From Acidovorax facilis (GTDB lineage Bacteria > Pseudomonadota > Gammaproteobacteria > Burkholderiales > Burkholderiaceae_C): a stretch of 38,640 nucleotides of DNA. Below the pieces are notes generated by a model. It was not told the origin of the DNA and searched no databases. It saw nothing but the letters and a program-made list of their open reading frames with translations. Both the position numbers and the translations under genes were made by a program. The first letter of the stretch is position 1; every line of letters begins with the position of its first letter. Of this stretch, positions 16,723 to 24,800 are shown one piece after another. Location of the stretch: positions 1 through 38,640 of the forward strand of contig NZ_JAMXAX010000044.1 in NCBI RefSeq assembly GCF_023913775.1. Direction: 5' to 3'.

Positions 16723-18027
16723 ATGAAGCGCGGTTTTTACACCATCATGTCGGCGCAGTTTTTCAGCTCGCTGGCCGACAACGCACTTTTCGTGGCCGCC
16801 GTGGAGCTTCTGCGTACAGAAGGTGCCCCCGAGTGGCAGCGCGCCGCCCTGGTGCCCATGTTTGCGCTCTTCTATGTGGTGCTGGCGCCTTTTGTCGGCG
16901 CCTTTGCCGACGCCCTGCCCAAAGGCAAGGTCATGTTTGTCAGCAACGCCATCAAGGTGGTGGGCTGCCTCATGATGCTGTTTGGCTCGCACCCGCTCAT
17001 GGCTTATGCCGTGGTGGGGCTGGGTGCGGCGGCCTACTCGCCCGCCAAGTACGGCATCCTCACCGAGTTGCTACCGGCCTCGCAACTGGTCAAGGCCAAT
17101 GGCTGGATCGAGGGGCTCACCATTGCGTCCATCATCCTCGGCGTGCTGTTTGGCGGCCAGCTGGTGGGGCAGCACCTGTCGCACATGCTGCTGGGCATCG
17201 ACATCCCCATGATCGACACCGGCGTGGACACGCCCGCCGAATCCGCCATCGCCGCTCTGATTGCGGTGTATGCGCTGGCGGCCTGGTTCAACACCCGCAT
17301 CCCGCACACCGGGGTGGAGATGCGCCCCCTGCGCGCCGACCCTTCGCGCAGCGTGCTGGCCAACGCACTCAATCTGCTGCCCGACTTCTGGGCCTGCAAC
17401 GGCCGCCTGTGGCGCGACAAGCTCGGCCAGATCTCACTGGCCACCACCACCCTGTTCTGGGGCGCAGGCGGCAACCTCAAGTTCATCGTGCTGGCCTGGG
17501 CGGCTGTGGCGCTGGGCTACAACACCACGCAGGCCTCGGCCCTCACCGGTGTGGTGGCCATCGGCACGGCCGTCGGCGCGGTGGTGGCGTCCATGCGCAT
17601 GCGCCTGGACATGGCCACCAAGGTGATCCCGCTGGGCATTGGCATGGGGCTGTTGCTGATCCTGATGGTGTTCATCAGCAACATCTGGCTGGCGATACCC
17701 TTCCTCATCCTGCTGGGCGGCCTGGGCGGCTACCTGGTCGTGCCCATGAACGCGCTGCTGCAGCACCGGGGCCACAACCTGATGGGCGCGGGCCGGTCGA
17801 TTGCTGTGCAGAACTTCAACGAACAGGCCTGCATCCTGGGCCTGGGCGCGTTCTACAGCCTGTCGCTCAAGCTGGGGCTGTCGGTGTTTGGCGCGATCAT
17901 CACCTTTGGCCTCGTGGTGGCCGGAATCATGTGGATCATCCGCCGCTGGCACCAGCGCAACTGCATCAACTACCGCGACGAAGTGAACCACTTGCTGGAC
18001 ATTGCGCGGCACGATACGCACCATTGA
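16723..18027 (+). CDS. lplT: Lysophospholipid transporter LplT (MFS)
   Basis: 434 aa with 10-12 hydrophobic helices. Signatures are [19 protein letters not shown] at the N-terminus, [19 protein letters not shown] in the fourth-fifth helix region, and [13 protein letters not shown] in the second half, all typical of LplT. The protein flips lysophospholipids inward across the inner membrane for re-acylation. In enterobacteria it is next to the acyltransferase aas; here no acyltransferase/synthetase follows. It is divergent from alr, a common arrangement in Burkholderiales. A GC-rich repeat starts at its stop codon. Confidence 0.93.
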   Translation: MKRGFYTIMSAQFFSSLADNALFVAAVELLRTEGAPEWQRAALVPMFALFYVVLAPFVGAFADALPKGKVMFVSNAIKVVGCLMMLFGSHPLMAYAVVGLGAAAYSPAKYGILTELLPASQLVKANGWIEGLTIASIILGVLFGGQLVGQHLSHMLLGIDIPMIDTGVDTPAESAIAALIAVYALAAWFNTRIPHTGVEMRPLRADPSRSVLANALNLLPDFWACNGRLWRDKLGQISLATTTLFWGAGGNLKFIVLAWAAVALGYNTTQASALTGVVAIGTAVGAVVASMRMRLDMATKVIPLGIGMGLLLILMVFISNIWLAIPFLILLGGLGGYLVVPMNALLQHRGHNLMGAGRSIAVQNFNEQACILGLGAFYSLSLKLGLSVFGAIITFGLVVAGIMWIIRRWHQRNCINYRDEVNHLLDIARHDTHH

Positions 18028-18112
18028 ATCCCCCTGAGTCGCCTTCGGCGCCTTCCCCCTGAGGGGGACGCACCCGCTGGCCTGGCAGAGCCAGTTCCAC
18101 GGGTGCACTGGC
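18025..18112 (+). repeat. GC-rich gene-end repeat, short form, copy A2
   Basis: The reverse complement of 294-380 with few differences. It begins with TGAATCCCCCTGAG, where the TGA at 18025-18027 is the lplT stop codon. CGCC-TTC-GGCG and CCCCCTGAGGGGG can each form small hairpins. No U-run follows. Confidence 0.75.
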
Positions 18113-18152
18113 CTTGGGGCGTGCCTGTTTTGAGCGCTGTGTGACTTGGCGC

Positions 18153-18218
18153 AAATTGCTACATAATTTATAGCTTTCAGCGCTTATCCATAAAGCGCTA
18201 GAGCCTATTTTTACTCTC
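18153..18218 (+). repeat. AT-richer hairpin repeat, copy R3
   Basis: AGCGCTT (18179-18185) and AAGCGCT (18193-18199) form a 7-bp stem around ATCCATA, with AT-rich flanks on both sides. It ends 1-2 bases before the EamA gene's ATG at 18220, so it makes up that gene's leader and leaves it without a recognisable Shine-Dalgarno. Confidence 0.75.
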
Positions 18219-18219
18219 A

Positions 18220-19116
18220 ATGCAATCTCCCCTGCCCTTTGCCGCCCTGCTGTTCAACGCTTTCGTCTGGGGCCTGGCGTGGTGGCCGTTTCAGCGCATG
18301 CACCAGGCGGGGCTGCATCCGCTGTGGGCCACGGCGTCGATGTACGCCGTGGTGCTGGTGGCGCTGCTGGCCTGGCGGCCGGGGATCCTGGCGCAGGTGC
18401 GGGCGCACCCGCAGTTGTGGCTGTTGGCGCTGGCCTCGGGGCTGAACAACGTGGCCTTCAACTGGGCCGTGACCATTGGCGACGTTGTGCGCGTGATCCT
18501 GCTGTTCTACCTGATGCCCGCCTGGGCCGTGCTGCTGGCCTGGCGCATTCTGGGCGAGCGCCCCACGCCCTCGGCACTGCTGCGCCTGGCGCTGGCCTTT
18601 GCAGGCGTGGTGCTGGTGCTGCTGCCCGAGGGCGCACCCGCCACGCGCCTGCTGCAGAACCTGTCGCTGGCCGATGGCCTGGCCTTGCTGGGCGGCTTCA
18701 TGTTCGCGCTCACCAACGTCACGCTGCGCCGCCTGCACGCCGTGCCGGGGCCTGCGCGCATGGTCACCATGTTTGGTGGCTGCATGCTGATGGCGCTGGT
18801 GGTGGCCTGCATCGGACTGCAAGTGGGTGTGGTGGAGCCTTTCCCTGCCCCCAACAGCACCTGGGTCGTCACCGGCCTGCTGCTGGCGGGGGTGCTCATG
18901 CTGGGCAACTGGGCGCTGCAGTTCGGCGCCGCGCGCCTGGCGGCGGGCACCACGGCGCTGGTGATGCTGTCGGAGGTGATGTTTGCCAGCGTGTCGTCGG
19001 CCCTGCTGGGCGCCTCCACCCTGAGCACGCGGACCGTGCTGGGTGGGGCGCTGATCCTGCTGGCATCCTTGCTCGCGGCGCTGCAGTTTCGCCGCCCCGG
19101 CGCCACGGCCCACTGA
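18220..19116 (+). CDS. EamA/DMT-superfamily transporter
   Basis: 298 aa with ten predicted hydrophobic helices in two EamA repeats (about 8-130 and 150-290). Typical features are NAFVWGLAWWPFQ in helix 1, FYLMPAWAVLLAWRILGERP closing the first repeat, and the matching LSEVMFASVSSALLGAS in the second. DMT carriers export metabolites such as amino acids or nucleobases; the substrate cannot be predicted. The start follows directly after a dispersed hairpin repeat, which may affect its translation. Confidence 0.9.
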   Translation: MQSPLPFAALLFNAFVWGLAWWPFQRMHQAGLHPLWATASMYAVVLVALLAWRPGILAQVRAHPQLWLLALASGLNNVAFNWAVTIGDVVRVILLFYLMPAWAVLLAWRILGERPTPSALLRLALAFAGVVLVLLPEGAPATRLLQNLSLADGLALLGGFMFALTNVTLRRLHAVPGPARMVTMFGGCMLMALVVACIGLQVGVVEPFPAPNSTWVVTGLLLAGVLMLGNWALQFGAARLAAGTTALVMLSEVMFASVSSALLGASTLSTRTVLGGALILLASLLAALQFRRPGATAH

Positions 19117-19189
19117 GCAGGCCACGCGCCGCACGCGGATTGGCGGCAGGGGCTACCATGGCCCGTCATCCCAACCCCGGAGGTTCCGC

Positions 19190-19678
19190 ATGCCCACCAG
19201 CATCTACGACTTTGAAGCCCAGCAGATGAACGGCAAGACCGTGCCCTTGTCGCAATACAAGGACAAGGTGCTGCTCATCGTGAACACCGCCAGCGCCTGC
19301 GGCTTCACGCCCCAGTTCGGCGGGCTGGAAGAACTGCACAAGGAATACGCAGACAAAGGCCTCGTCGTGCTGGGTTTTCCCTGCAACCAGTTCGGCAGCC
19401 AGGACCCCGGCAGCAACGACGAGATCGCCAGCTTCTGCCAGCTCAACTACGGCGTGAGCTTTCCGATGATGGCCAAGATCGACGTGAATGGCGCCAATGC
19501 CTCACCCCTGTACCAGTGGCTGGCCGCCGAAGCCCCGGGCCTGCTGGGCAGCAAGGCGATCAAGTGGAATTTCACCAAGTTCCTGGTCGGCAAGGACGGC
19601 CGGGTGATCCGCCGCTATGCGCCGCAGGATGCGCCGAAGAAGCTGGCGGGGGATATCGAGGCAGCGCTGGCGGGTTGA
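19190..19678 (+). CDS. Glutathione peroxidase (Cys type, BtuE-like)
   Basis: 162 aa, normal length. The catalytic tetrad can be placed: Cys37 in NTASACGFTPQ, Gln67 in GFPCNQFGSQDPG, and Trp126 with Asn127 in IKWNFTKFLV. It reduces hydrogen peroxide or lipid hydroperoxides using thioredoxin or glutathione; bacterial Cys forms often prefer thioredoxin. Cys83 in ASFCQLNYGVSFP is in the position of a possible resolving Cys. A GGAGG ribosome-binding site lies 7 bases before the ATG. It follows the EamA gene by 73 bases. Confidence 0.95.
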   Translation: MPTSIYDFEAQQMNGKTVPLSQYKDKVLLIVNTASACGFTPQFGGLEELHKEYADKGLVVLGFPCNQFGSQDPGSNDEIASFCQLNYGVSFPMMAKIDVNGANASPLYQWLAAEAPGLLGSKAIKWNFTKFLVGKDGRVIRRYAPQDAPKKLAGDIEAALAG

Positions 19679-19719
19679 TCCCAACGCAGCCATCGATGCA
19701 TGGTGTTCATCGCACCAGC

Positions 19720-19744
19720 GGTCGTGGTCGTGGTCGTGGTCGTG
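19720..19744 (+). repeat. Short tandem repeat, four GGTCGT units
   Basis: Four consecutive GGTCGT hexamers lie between the convergent glutathione peroxidase and acyltransferase genes, 5-30 bases beyond the acyltransferase stop. The hexamer length would keep frame if it ever lay in a coding region. No function is evident. Confidence 0.8.
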
Positions 19745-19748
19745 CGTC

Positions 19749-20948
19749 CTATCCCAGACTTGCTGGGGCCCGTTTGACCAACGGCTTTTCGCCCTGGCCC
19801 GGCAACCCGAACAGCGGCCGCAACCACCCCACGCGCCGCACCACCGCTGTCAGCCCCCAGCAAAGCCCCACCGTCCCGGCCACCAGGGCCAGCGGCTCCA
19901 CCACCGGCCCCAGCTGCGCAGGCGCCAGCCACACCACCAGCACGATGATGGCCGTCTGGTGCAGCAGGTACCAGGGGTAGACCGACTCACTGGCCCAGCG
20001 CAGCCAGGGCCAGGGCCGATTGAGGCGGTGATGGGCCCAACCCAGGATAGTGAGCAGGGCCGCCCACAGGTACACGTCTGCCAGCACGCGCAGCGGCCAG
20101 CGCGCGGCGCGAACGCCGTGCTGCTGCGCCAGGCCCAGCAGACCCAGGTACAGAACCAGCAGCACCAGCGCCAGGCCGAGGGTGCGCCAGCGCAGGCGCA
20201 CCAGTTCGACCCACAGACCGGCATCCAGCCCGATCCAGTAGCCGTAGACAAACACCGTGAAGTACACGGCGTGCAGCCACCCGTCATGGATCAGGTCGTG
20301 CGTGGGCGGCAAATGCGGCCACAGCAGCACCGAATACAGCGCCAGCGGCAGCACGGGCACCACCATCAGTGCAGCGCCCCGCAGCCCGGTGAAGGCTCGG
20401 CGCAGGCGCTGCCCGGCGGCGGATTCGGCCAGGGGCAGCAGCGCCGCCAGCACCACGGTGTAGGCCCACAGGTAGGCCAGGTACCACAGGTGGTTCCAGG
20501 TGACGCCCGCGTGCCAGCCGTCAAATGCGCCCGGCGGCCAGGTGCTGCCGCTGTAGTAGCGCAGCAGAAAGGCGCCGAAGCCCGGCGCGATGAGCCCGTT
20601 CGCCACCCCCTGCGCGTAGGGCTGGTAGGGCACGATGACGGCCATGCCAAAGGCCAGCGGCACCAGCAGGCGCAGGCTGCGCAGCCGCACCAGCCCTGCC
20701 ACCGACTGCCCCCGCCGGACCAGCCCGAAGGCCAGGCCCGAGACCAGGAACACCAGGTCCATGCGCCAGAGGTTGAGCGCGCGCATGGGCGCCTGCAGCC
20801 ATTCCGCCGCGTACGGGCTTTTGAGGTGCCAGTGCCAGTCGGCCACGTAATACATGGCCACGTGGTACAGGATGACCAGGGCAAAGGCCAGCGCCCGCAG
20901 CGCGTCGATGTCATGGCGGCGGACGGGGGCACAAGAGGGTGTAGACAT
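19749..20948 (-). CDS. Acyltransferase-3 family membrane protein
   Basis: 399 aa with about ten hydrophobic helices. The N-terminal signature RRHDIDALRALAFALVILYHVAMYY contains the conserved R-x-D...R and helix-embedded His (His29) of acyltransferase-3 (OafA/MdoC/NodX) proteins. FLVSGLAFGLVRR and the RSLRLLVPLAFG segment are also typical. These enzymes move acetyl or succinyl groups onto membrane-exposed carbohydrates, such as O-antigen or osmoregulated glucans. It is divergent from a membrane-bound LytTR regulator, suggesting regulated surface modification. The target is unknown. Confidence 0.88.
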   Translation of the reverse strand: MSTPSCAPVRRHDIDALRALAFALVILYHVAMYYVADWHWHLKSPYAAEWLQAPMRALNLWRMDLVFLVSGLAFGLVRRGQSVAGLVRLRSLRLLVPLAFGMAVIVPYQPYAQGVANGLIAPGFGAFLLRYYSGSTWPPGAFDGWHAGVTWNHLWYLAYLWAYTVVLAALLPLAESAAGQRLRRAFTGLRGAALMVVPVLPLALYSVLLWPHLPPTHDLIHDGWLHAVYFTVFVYGYWIGLDAGLWVELVRLRWRTLGLALVLLVLYLGLLGLAQQHGVRAARWPLRVLADVYLWAALLTILGWAHHRLNRPWPWLRWASESVYPWYLLHQTAIIVLVVWLAPAQLGPVVEPLALVAGTVGLCWGLTAVVRRVGWLRPLFGLPGQGEKPLVKRAPASLG

Positions 20949-21129
20949 GGCACAACGCAGACAGGGTGGACACAGGGCCTGATGCTGCGGCCCCGCCCCT
21001 TCTCACGGCACCGCCGAGGGACGGGCCGGGGTGCCACTGGGACCAGCGGCGGGCAGGAGGGACGAAAAGAAACCGCCCCGGGGGAAACTCCCGCCCGGCG
21101 GCGCACGGCCCTGCCTACACTTGCCACCC

Positions 21130-22074
21130 ATGACCGCCCCCGCGCCCGCCTGGATCGACCGCTACCCCCACGACCGCGCCCTGCGGCGCCGTGCGGAAGT
21201 CAGCTTCTGGGCCGTGCTGCTGCTGGTGCAGGCGACCTTCAACACGGTGGTGACCCGGATCGAACTGCGCAGCGCCGGGCGGACCGTGGCCGCGTGGGAG
21301 CCACTGCTGTGGGAGCTGACGAGCGCGCTGGTGGTGGCTGCGCTGATCCCGGCCGTGGTGGCGTTCGAGCGGCGCTTTGTGCTGCGCTGGGGCACGCTGC
21401 GGCGCCACCTGCCCTGGCATGTGCTGGCCAGCGTGGCCTACTGCACCGTGCACCTGGCGGGCATGTGGGCGCTGCGCCATGCGGGCTATGCGGCCCTGGA
21501 CGAGCGCTACCAGCCGCCAAGCTGGTGGGCGCAGTGGGGGTATGAATACCTGAAAGACGTGCGCAGCTACGCGCTCACGGTGTGCGCGCTGGTCAGCTAC
21601 CGCTTCTTGCTGCTGCGCCTGCAGGGCGAGGCGCGCGTGCTGGATGCCCCCGAACCGCCCGCGCCACAGGTGCAGGACGTGCCCGAAACGCCCGCCGCGC
21701 AAGCCCCGGCATCAACGCCCGAAACCCCGCACGCCCCGCCCGCACAACGCCCCGAACGCTTCCTGGTGCGCAAGCTGCGCCGCGAGTTCCTGATCGCAGC
21801 GGGCGACATCGCCTGGCTGCAGGCCCAGGCCAACTACGTAGGCCTGCATGTGAATGGGCACGACTACCTGCTGCGCTCCACGCTCACCGACTTCCTCACC
21901 CAGCTGGACCCGTCACGCTTCGTGCGCGTGCACCGCAGCTACGCGGTCAACCTGGACGCTATCGCCGTGATCGAGCCGCTGGACAGCGGCGACGCGCGCC
22001 TGGTGATGAAGGACGGCAGCAGCGTGCCCTGCAGCCGGCGCTACCGGGACGGGCTGGCACCCCGCGCGGGCTAA
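21130..22074 (+). CDS. Membrane-anchored LytTR-domain transcriptional regulator
   Basis: 314 aa from the ATG at 21130; an earlier in-frame start 33 codons upstream would begin in non-coding sequence. Residues about 25-165 contain four hydrophobic helices. A Pro/Ala-rich linker (about 175-210) follows. The C-terminal 100 residues are a LytTR DNA-binding domain: FLVRKLRREFLIAAGDIAWLQAQ, NYVGLHV, LTDFLTQLDPSRFVRVHRSYAVNLDAI, and SSVPCSRRYRD. It has no receiver domain, so signal sensing is probably through the membrane part or a partner. It is divergent from the acyltransferase-3 gene across 181 bases, its likely target. Confidence 0.88.
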   Translation: MTAPAPAWIDRYPHDRALRRRAEVSFWAVLLLVQATFNTVVTRIELRSAGRTVAAWEPLLWELTSALVVAALIPAVVAFERRFVLRWGTLRRHLPWHVLASVAYCTVHLAGMWALRHAGYAALDERYQPPSWWAQWGYEYLKDVRSYALTVCALVSYRFLLLRLQGEARVLDAPEPPAPQVQDVPETPAAQAPASTPETPHAPPAQRPERFLVRKLRREFLIAAGDIAWLQAQANYVGLHVNGHDYLLRSTLTDFLTQLDPSRFVRVHRSYAVNLDAIAVIEPLDSGDARLVMKDGSSVPCSRRYRDGLAPRAG

Positions 22075-22210
22075 ATACCTCGGGAGCTGTTCAAGCCCCA
22101 TACCCGACTGCGTTCACAAAACACAACCCTTCACGCTGAGCGTGGACGGCTTGCGGCGATCAAACGCGAATCGATGTCAGTTATTCATTGTGCTGCGCGC
22201 CACCCTCCAC

Positions 22211-22343
22211 GCATAAAACTGGCGCGGCCAAGGCCAGCGCCCCCGCGCAAGGGCCGCCCCGCCGCGCTGGGGGCGTCCCCCTCCCGACTCGCGCAGCGAG
22301 GAGAGAGAGGGGGAAGGCGCGAAGCGACTCAGGGGGTGCTTCA
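22211..22343 (-). repeat. GC-rich gene-end repeat, long form, copy B2
   Basis: 133 bp, about 90% identical by eye to 1403-1535 and in the same orientation. On the minus strand its TGAAGCACCCCCTGAG start lies two bases after the TGA stop (22346-22348) of the WYL regulator gene. The rest of the 22075-22345 gap (22075-22210) shows nothing I recognise. Confidence 0.8.
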
Positions 22344-22345
22344 CT

Positions 22346-23080
22346 TCACGCATTGAGCCCCGGCGTCTGCGCAGCCCCCCATTCGGGCGGGCAGGCGGCC
22401 ATCTCCGCCTCGACCTTGCGCAGCATGTCGGCCAGGGTCTTGCCGGGCTCCTGGCGGAACTGTTCGTCGAGCACCACCAGGTCCACGATGCGGTCGATGC
22501 GAAAACCCCGGAAGTCATTGCGCAGCTCGCACCAGGCCGACAGCGTCCAGACCTTGCCCCAGTAGAAGCAACCCAGTGGGCGCAGGCGGCGCAGGCTGGG
22601 GCGGCCGTGTACGTCGGCGTAGTTGATCTGCACCACGTGGCGACTGTGCACCGCCTCGCGCAGGGCCTGCAGGGTGGCCTGCACGCGCGGGTCCAGCCCC
22701 ACCGATGGCGCATACAGCGCCTGCGCCTCGGCCGCCACGCGGGCAGCGGGGGGCAGCACCGACAGGATCTTGCCCAGCGCCCCCTCGACCTCGCGCGCCA
22801 GCCCGGCGTCGAGCCAGGCCTGGGCCAGGCGGGCGGCGGCCACCAGGGCGTTGGCCTCGCCCTGGCTGAACATCAGCGGCGGTAGTTCGAAACCCGCGCC
22901 CAGGCGGTAGCCCACACCGGCTTCGCCCTCAATGGGCACGCCCTGGTGCTGGAGGTCCGCCACATCGCGGTAGATGGTGCGCTGCGAGACTTCGAGCCGC
23001 TCGGCCAGGAAGGCGGCCGTGGACAAGCGCCGACCCCGGATGAGCTGGACGATCTGAAACAGGCGGTCGGCGCGGCGCAT
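22346..23080 (-). CDS. YafY-type HTH/WYL-domain transcriptional regulator
   Basis: 244 aa. The N-terminal winged helix is MRRADRLFQIVQLIRGRR followed by LAERLEVSQRTIYRDVADLQ (DeoR-type HTH_11). GVGYRLGAGFELPPLMFSQGEANAL links to a WYL domain with CFYWGKVWTLSAWCELRNDFRGFRIDRI, the ligand- or nucleotide-sensing part. YafY-type regulators often control a neighbouring small enzyme or binding protein. Here the gene upstream on the same strand encodes a GyrI-like protein, and a strong palindrome precedes that gene. Confidence 0.92.
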   Translation of the reverse strand: MRRADRLFQIVQLIRGRRLSTAAFLAERLEVSQRTIYRDVADLQHQGVPIEGEAGVGYRLGAGFELPPLMFSQGEANALVAAARLAQAWLDAGLAREVEGALGKILSVLPPAARVAAEAQALYAPSVGLDPRVQATLQALREAVHSRHVVQINYADVHGRPSLRRLRPLGCFYWGKVWTLSAWCELRNDFRGFRIDRIVDLVVLDEQFRQEPGKTLADMLRKVEAEMAACPPEWGAAQTPGLNA

Positions 23081-23108
23081 GGTGGTTTATTTTTGCAGAG
23101 TTTCAAGG

Positions 23109-23153
23109 CCCTAGCGCTTATCCATCAAGCGCTACAAGCTATTAATTTTGAAG
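23109..23153 (+). repeat. AT-richer hairpin repeat, copy R4
   Basis: AGCGCTT (23113-23119) and AAGCGCT (23127-23133) form the stem around ATCCATC, followed by ACAAGCTATTAATTTTGAAGC. The tail provides the last codons (LLQN) and the TAA stop of the GyrI-like gene on the minus strand. It fills the 61-base gap before the WYL regulator start. Confidence 0.75.
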
Positions 23154-23630
23154 CAGCACTCCGATATGAATGGCCACCTGGTCCGGGCCCTCGTAGGCCT
23201 CGAAGTCGGTGCCAAAGCGGCGTTGCACCTGCGGGTTCTCGGCAAAGTAATGCCAGATGCGCACCCAGGTGTCGATCACCATTTGGGGCATATCGCCCTG
23301 GCCGGTAAAGACCAGGTAGTCGCCAGCCTGAATGTCAACGCGGCTGGCGCCGGGTACGACCTGGGCCCCATCGGGGTCGGCCACGGCCACACCGGCGGTC
23401 ACATCAAAGGCGCCGTGCTCGTTCGACTCGTAGCCGCTGTACACGCCGAAGATGCGTCCATCGTCGCCCCGGCTGGGCAGCTTGCGCTCCCAGCTCTGGC
23501 TGAAGAAACGGTTCCACAGGCCTCCGAGGCGCGCGATGGCGGGGTTCACCTCTTCGCTGTTGCGGGTGCGCACGGCGATGCCCGCCACGCTGAAAGCGGG
23601 GATATGGATGCTGCTGGGGGTACTTGCCAA
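23142..23630 (-). CDS. GyrI-like / AraC effector-binding-domain protein
   Basis: 162 aa. The start is a TTG at 23630, with GGAG 6-9 bases upstream; there is no ATG before the domain begins. The fold is recognisable from FSVAGIAVRTRNSEEVNPAIARLGGLWNRFF, GVYSGYES, FDVTAGVAV, and VRIWHYFAENPQVQRRFGTDFEAY, the pattern of stand-alone effector-binding (GyrI-like/Cass2) domains that bind drugs or other hydrophobic cations. It is followed by a WYL regulator in the same direction, probably a sensor-regulator pair. Its last codons come from a dispersed repeat. Confidence 0.85.
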   Translation of the reverse strand: MASTPSSIHIPAFSVAGIAVRTRNSEEVNPAIARLGGLWNRFFSQSWERKLPSRGDDGRIFGVYSGYESNEHGAFDVTAGVAVADPDGAQVVPGASRVDIQAGDYLVFTGQGDMPQMVIDTWVRIWHYFAENPQVQRRFGTDFEAYEGPDQVAIHIGVLLQN

Positions 23631-23678
23631 GGTGTGCTCCTCTCTGTAGGTGGTTCAGGGGGAGGATGGTGCATGGCA

Positions 23679-23704
23679 GCTACTGACAACCTGGTGTCAG
23701 CAGC
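23679..23704. promoter_or_regulatory. 26-bp palindrome upstream of the GyrI-like gene, candidate operator
   Basis: GCT-a-CTGACA (23679-23688) pairs with TGTCAG-c-AGC (23695-23704) around six bases; only the A/C pair fails. It lies 49-74 bases upstream of the GyrI-like start, where a promoter would be. The co-oriented WYL regulator is the obvious candidate to bind it. The rest of 23631-23833 holds nothing else I recognise. Confidence 0.65.
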
Positions 23705-23833
23705 CTGTCGGCGCGGGCACTGGCGCCACGGATCGGCCCATAGACCTAACGCGAGACCGGCAGCTCGCACGGGGCTGCCGATGCGCCCCATGGCACGAAC
23801 CTTCAGCAGCGGGGGCTGTGCGAGGTGGGCCGG

Positions 23834-24668
23834 TCAGGCAGACGCGCCAGCGGCGGCCAGTCGGCGTGCACGCTCCAGCTGCTGCCCCACAGTGCGGGGC
23901 ACCATGCCGTACATGTCGGCAAAGGCCTCCAGCGTCTGCCCACTGGCTTCAAAGGCGCGCAGCAGGGCTTCGTCCTTGGCATTGCGGGCTGCCCATTCGG
24001 CAAAGGCTTCTTCGAGGATGGCGTTGGCGGCCTCGTCGCGGCTTTGCACCAGCTCGGTATACGCCTCGCGCGTGAGGCCCGAGGCCTCGAACGCGGCAAT
24101 CATGCGGTTGCGCAGCTTGGGCAGCAGGTCTTCGGTGGCGCGGGCCTTCTTGCGGCGGTAGACCTCCAGGAGCGCGTGGTGCACATGCTCGGGCGCCATG
24201 TCTTCCACAGGCTGGCCTTGCAGGTCGTGGCGCTTGTCGCCCGCCGCCACGCTTTGCAGATACCGTGTGGAGCGGGTGTGGATGCCCAGCGCCACCTTGA
24301 GCGCTTCACGCTCGAACAGCTCGGGGTGGGCGGCCAGCAGGTCCTGGAAGATGCCGCGCTTGAGCGGGCGGAACACGGCGCCAAACAGATGGGGATAGAG
24401 CCCCGCCAGTTGTTCCAGCGCGGGGTGAACACGCTGGGGCGCACGCGGGCCCGGGGCGCCAGCTGGCACGGTGGCGCCCTCGGCCCCCTCCGCGCTCCGG
24501 GGCGCCTGGCGCCCGTCAGCATTGCGGCGGTTGCGGCCACCACGGCGCGAGCCCCCTGTGCGCTGGGGGGGGAGCCCCAGCCTCCGTGGGCGCGGCTGCC
24601 ACAGGCGCTGCCAAGGGTTCGACAGGGGCTGTGTGGGGTTGTTCTTGTGCGGACACGGAGTCGGTCAT
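23834..24668 (-). CDS. ProQ/FinO-family RNA chaperone, N-terminal frameshift at a C8 tract
   Basis: The ProQ domain is intact: PALEQLAGLYPHLFGAVFRPL, KRGIFQDLL, LKVALGIHTRSTRYLQSV and HALLEVYRRKKAR, followed by a helical C-terminal extension. Read continuously, this frame starts only at a GTG (24469; 211 aa). An ATG at 24668 opens a typical Ala/Pro-rich ProQ N-terminus (TDSVSAQEQPH...) that runs into a stop at 24516. One base fewer in the run of eight G/C at 24565-24572 would join it to an Arg/Gly-rich RNA-binding-like segment (RTGGSRRGGRNRR) and then the ProQ domain, giving about 277 aa. Sequencing error, true mutation or slippage control are all possible. ProQ proteins bind structured sRNAs and mRNA 3' ends. 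Confidence 0.8.
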
Positions 24669-24739
24669 GGCGGTGCAGTTCCGGGGCAAAAATGGGGGCG
24701 ACAAAACCCTCGATCATGCCAGCGTTGGGTCGGCGGGCG

Positions 24740-24761
24740 CAAAACAGCCTCTGACAGAGGC
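24740..24761 (-). terminator. Rho-independent terminator downstream of glcF
   Basis: On the minus strand GCCTCT (from 24761) pairs with AGAGGC (to 24747) around three bases and is followed by TGTTTT (24746-24741). It lies about 40 bases past the glcF stop and before the ProQ-family gene's start. Confidence 0.65.
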
Positions 24762-24800
24762 CTGAATTACCCTGTGCCTGTGCAGCAGGGCATGGGAGGG

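Noticed and set aside
19720..19744. GGTCGT tandem units as a CRISPR or origin iteron
   Set aside because: Only four hexamers, no spacers, no replication genes; noted as a simple repeat only.
19617..21545. 642-codon plus-strand frame across the acyltransferase-3 gene
   Set aside because: Low-complexity translation opposite a well-formed membrane protein gene; a GC-driven shadow.
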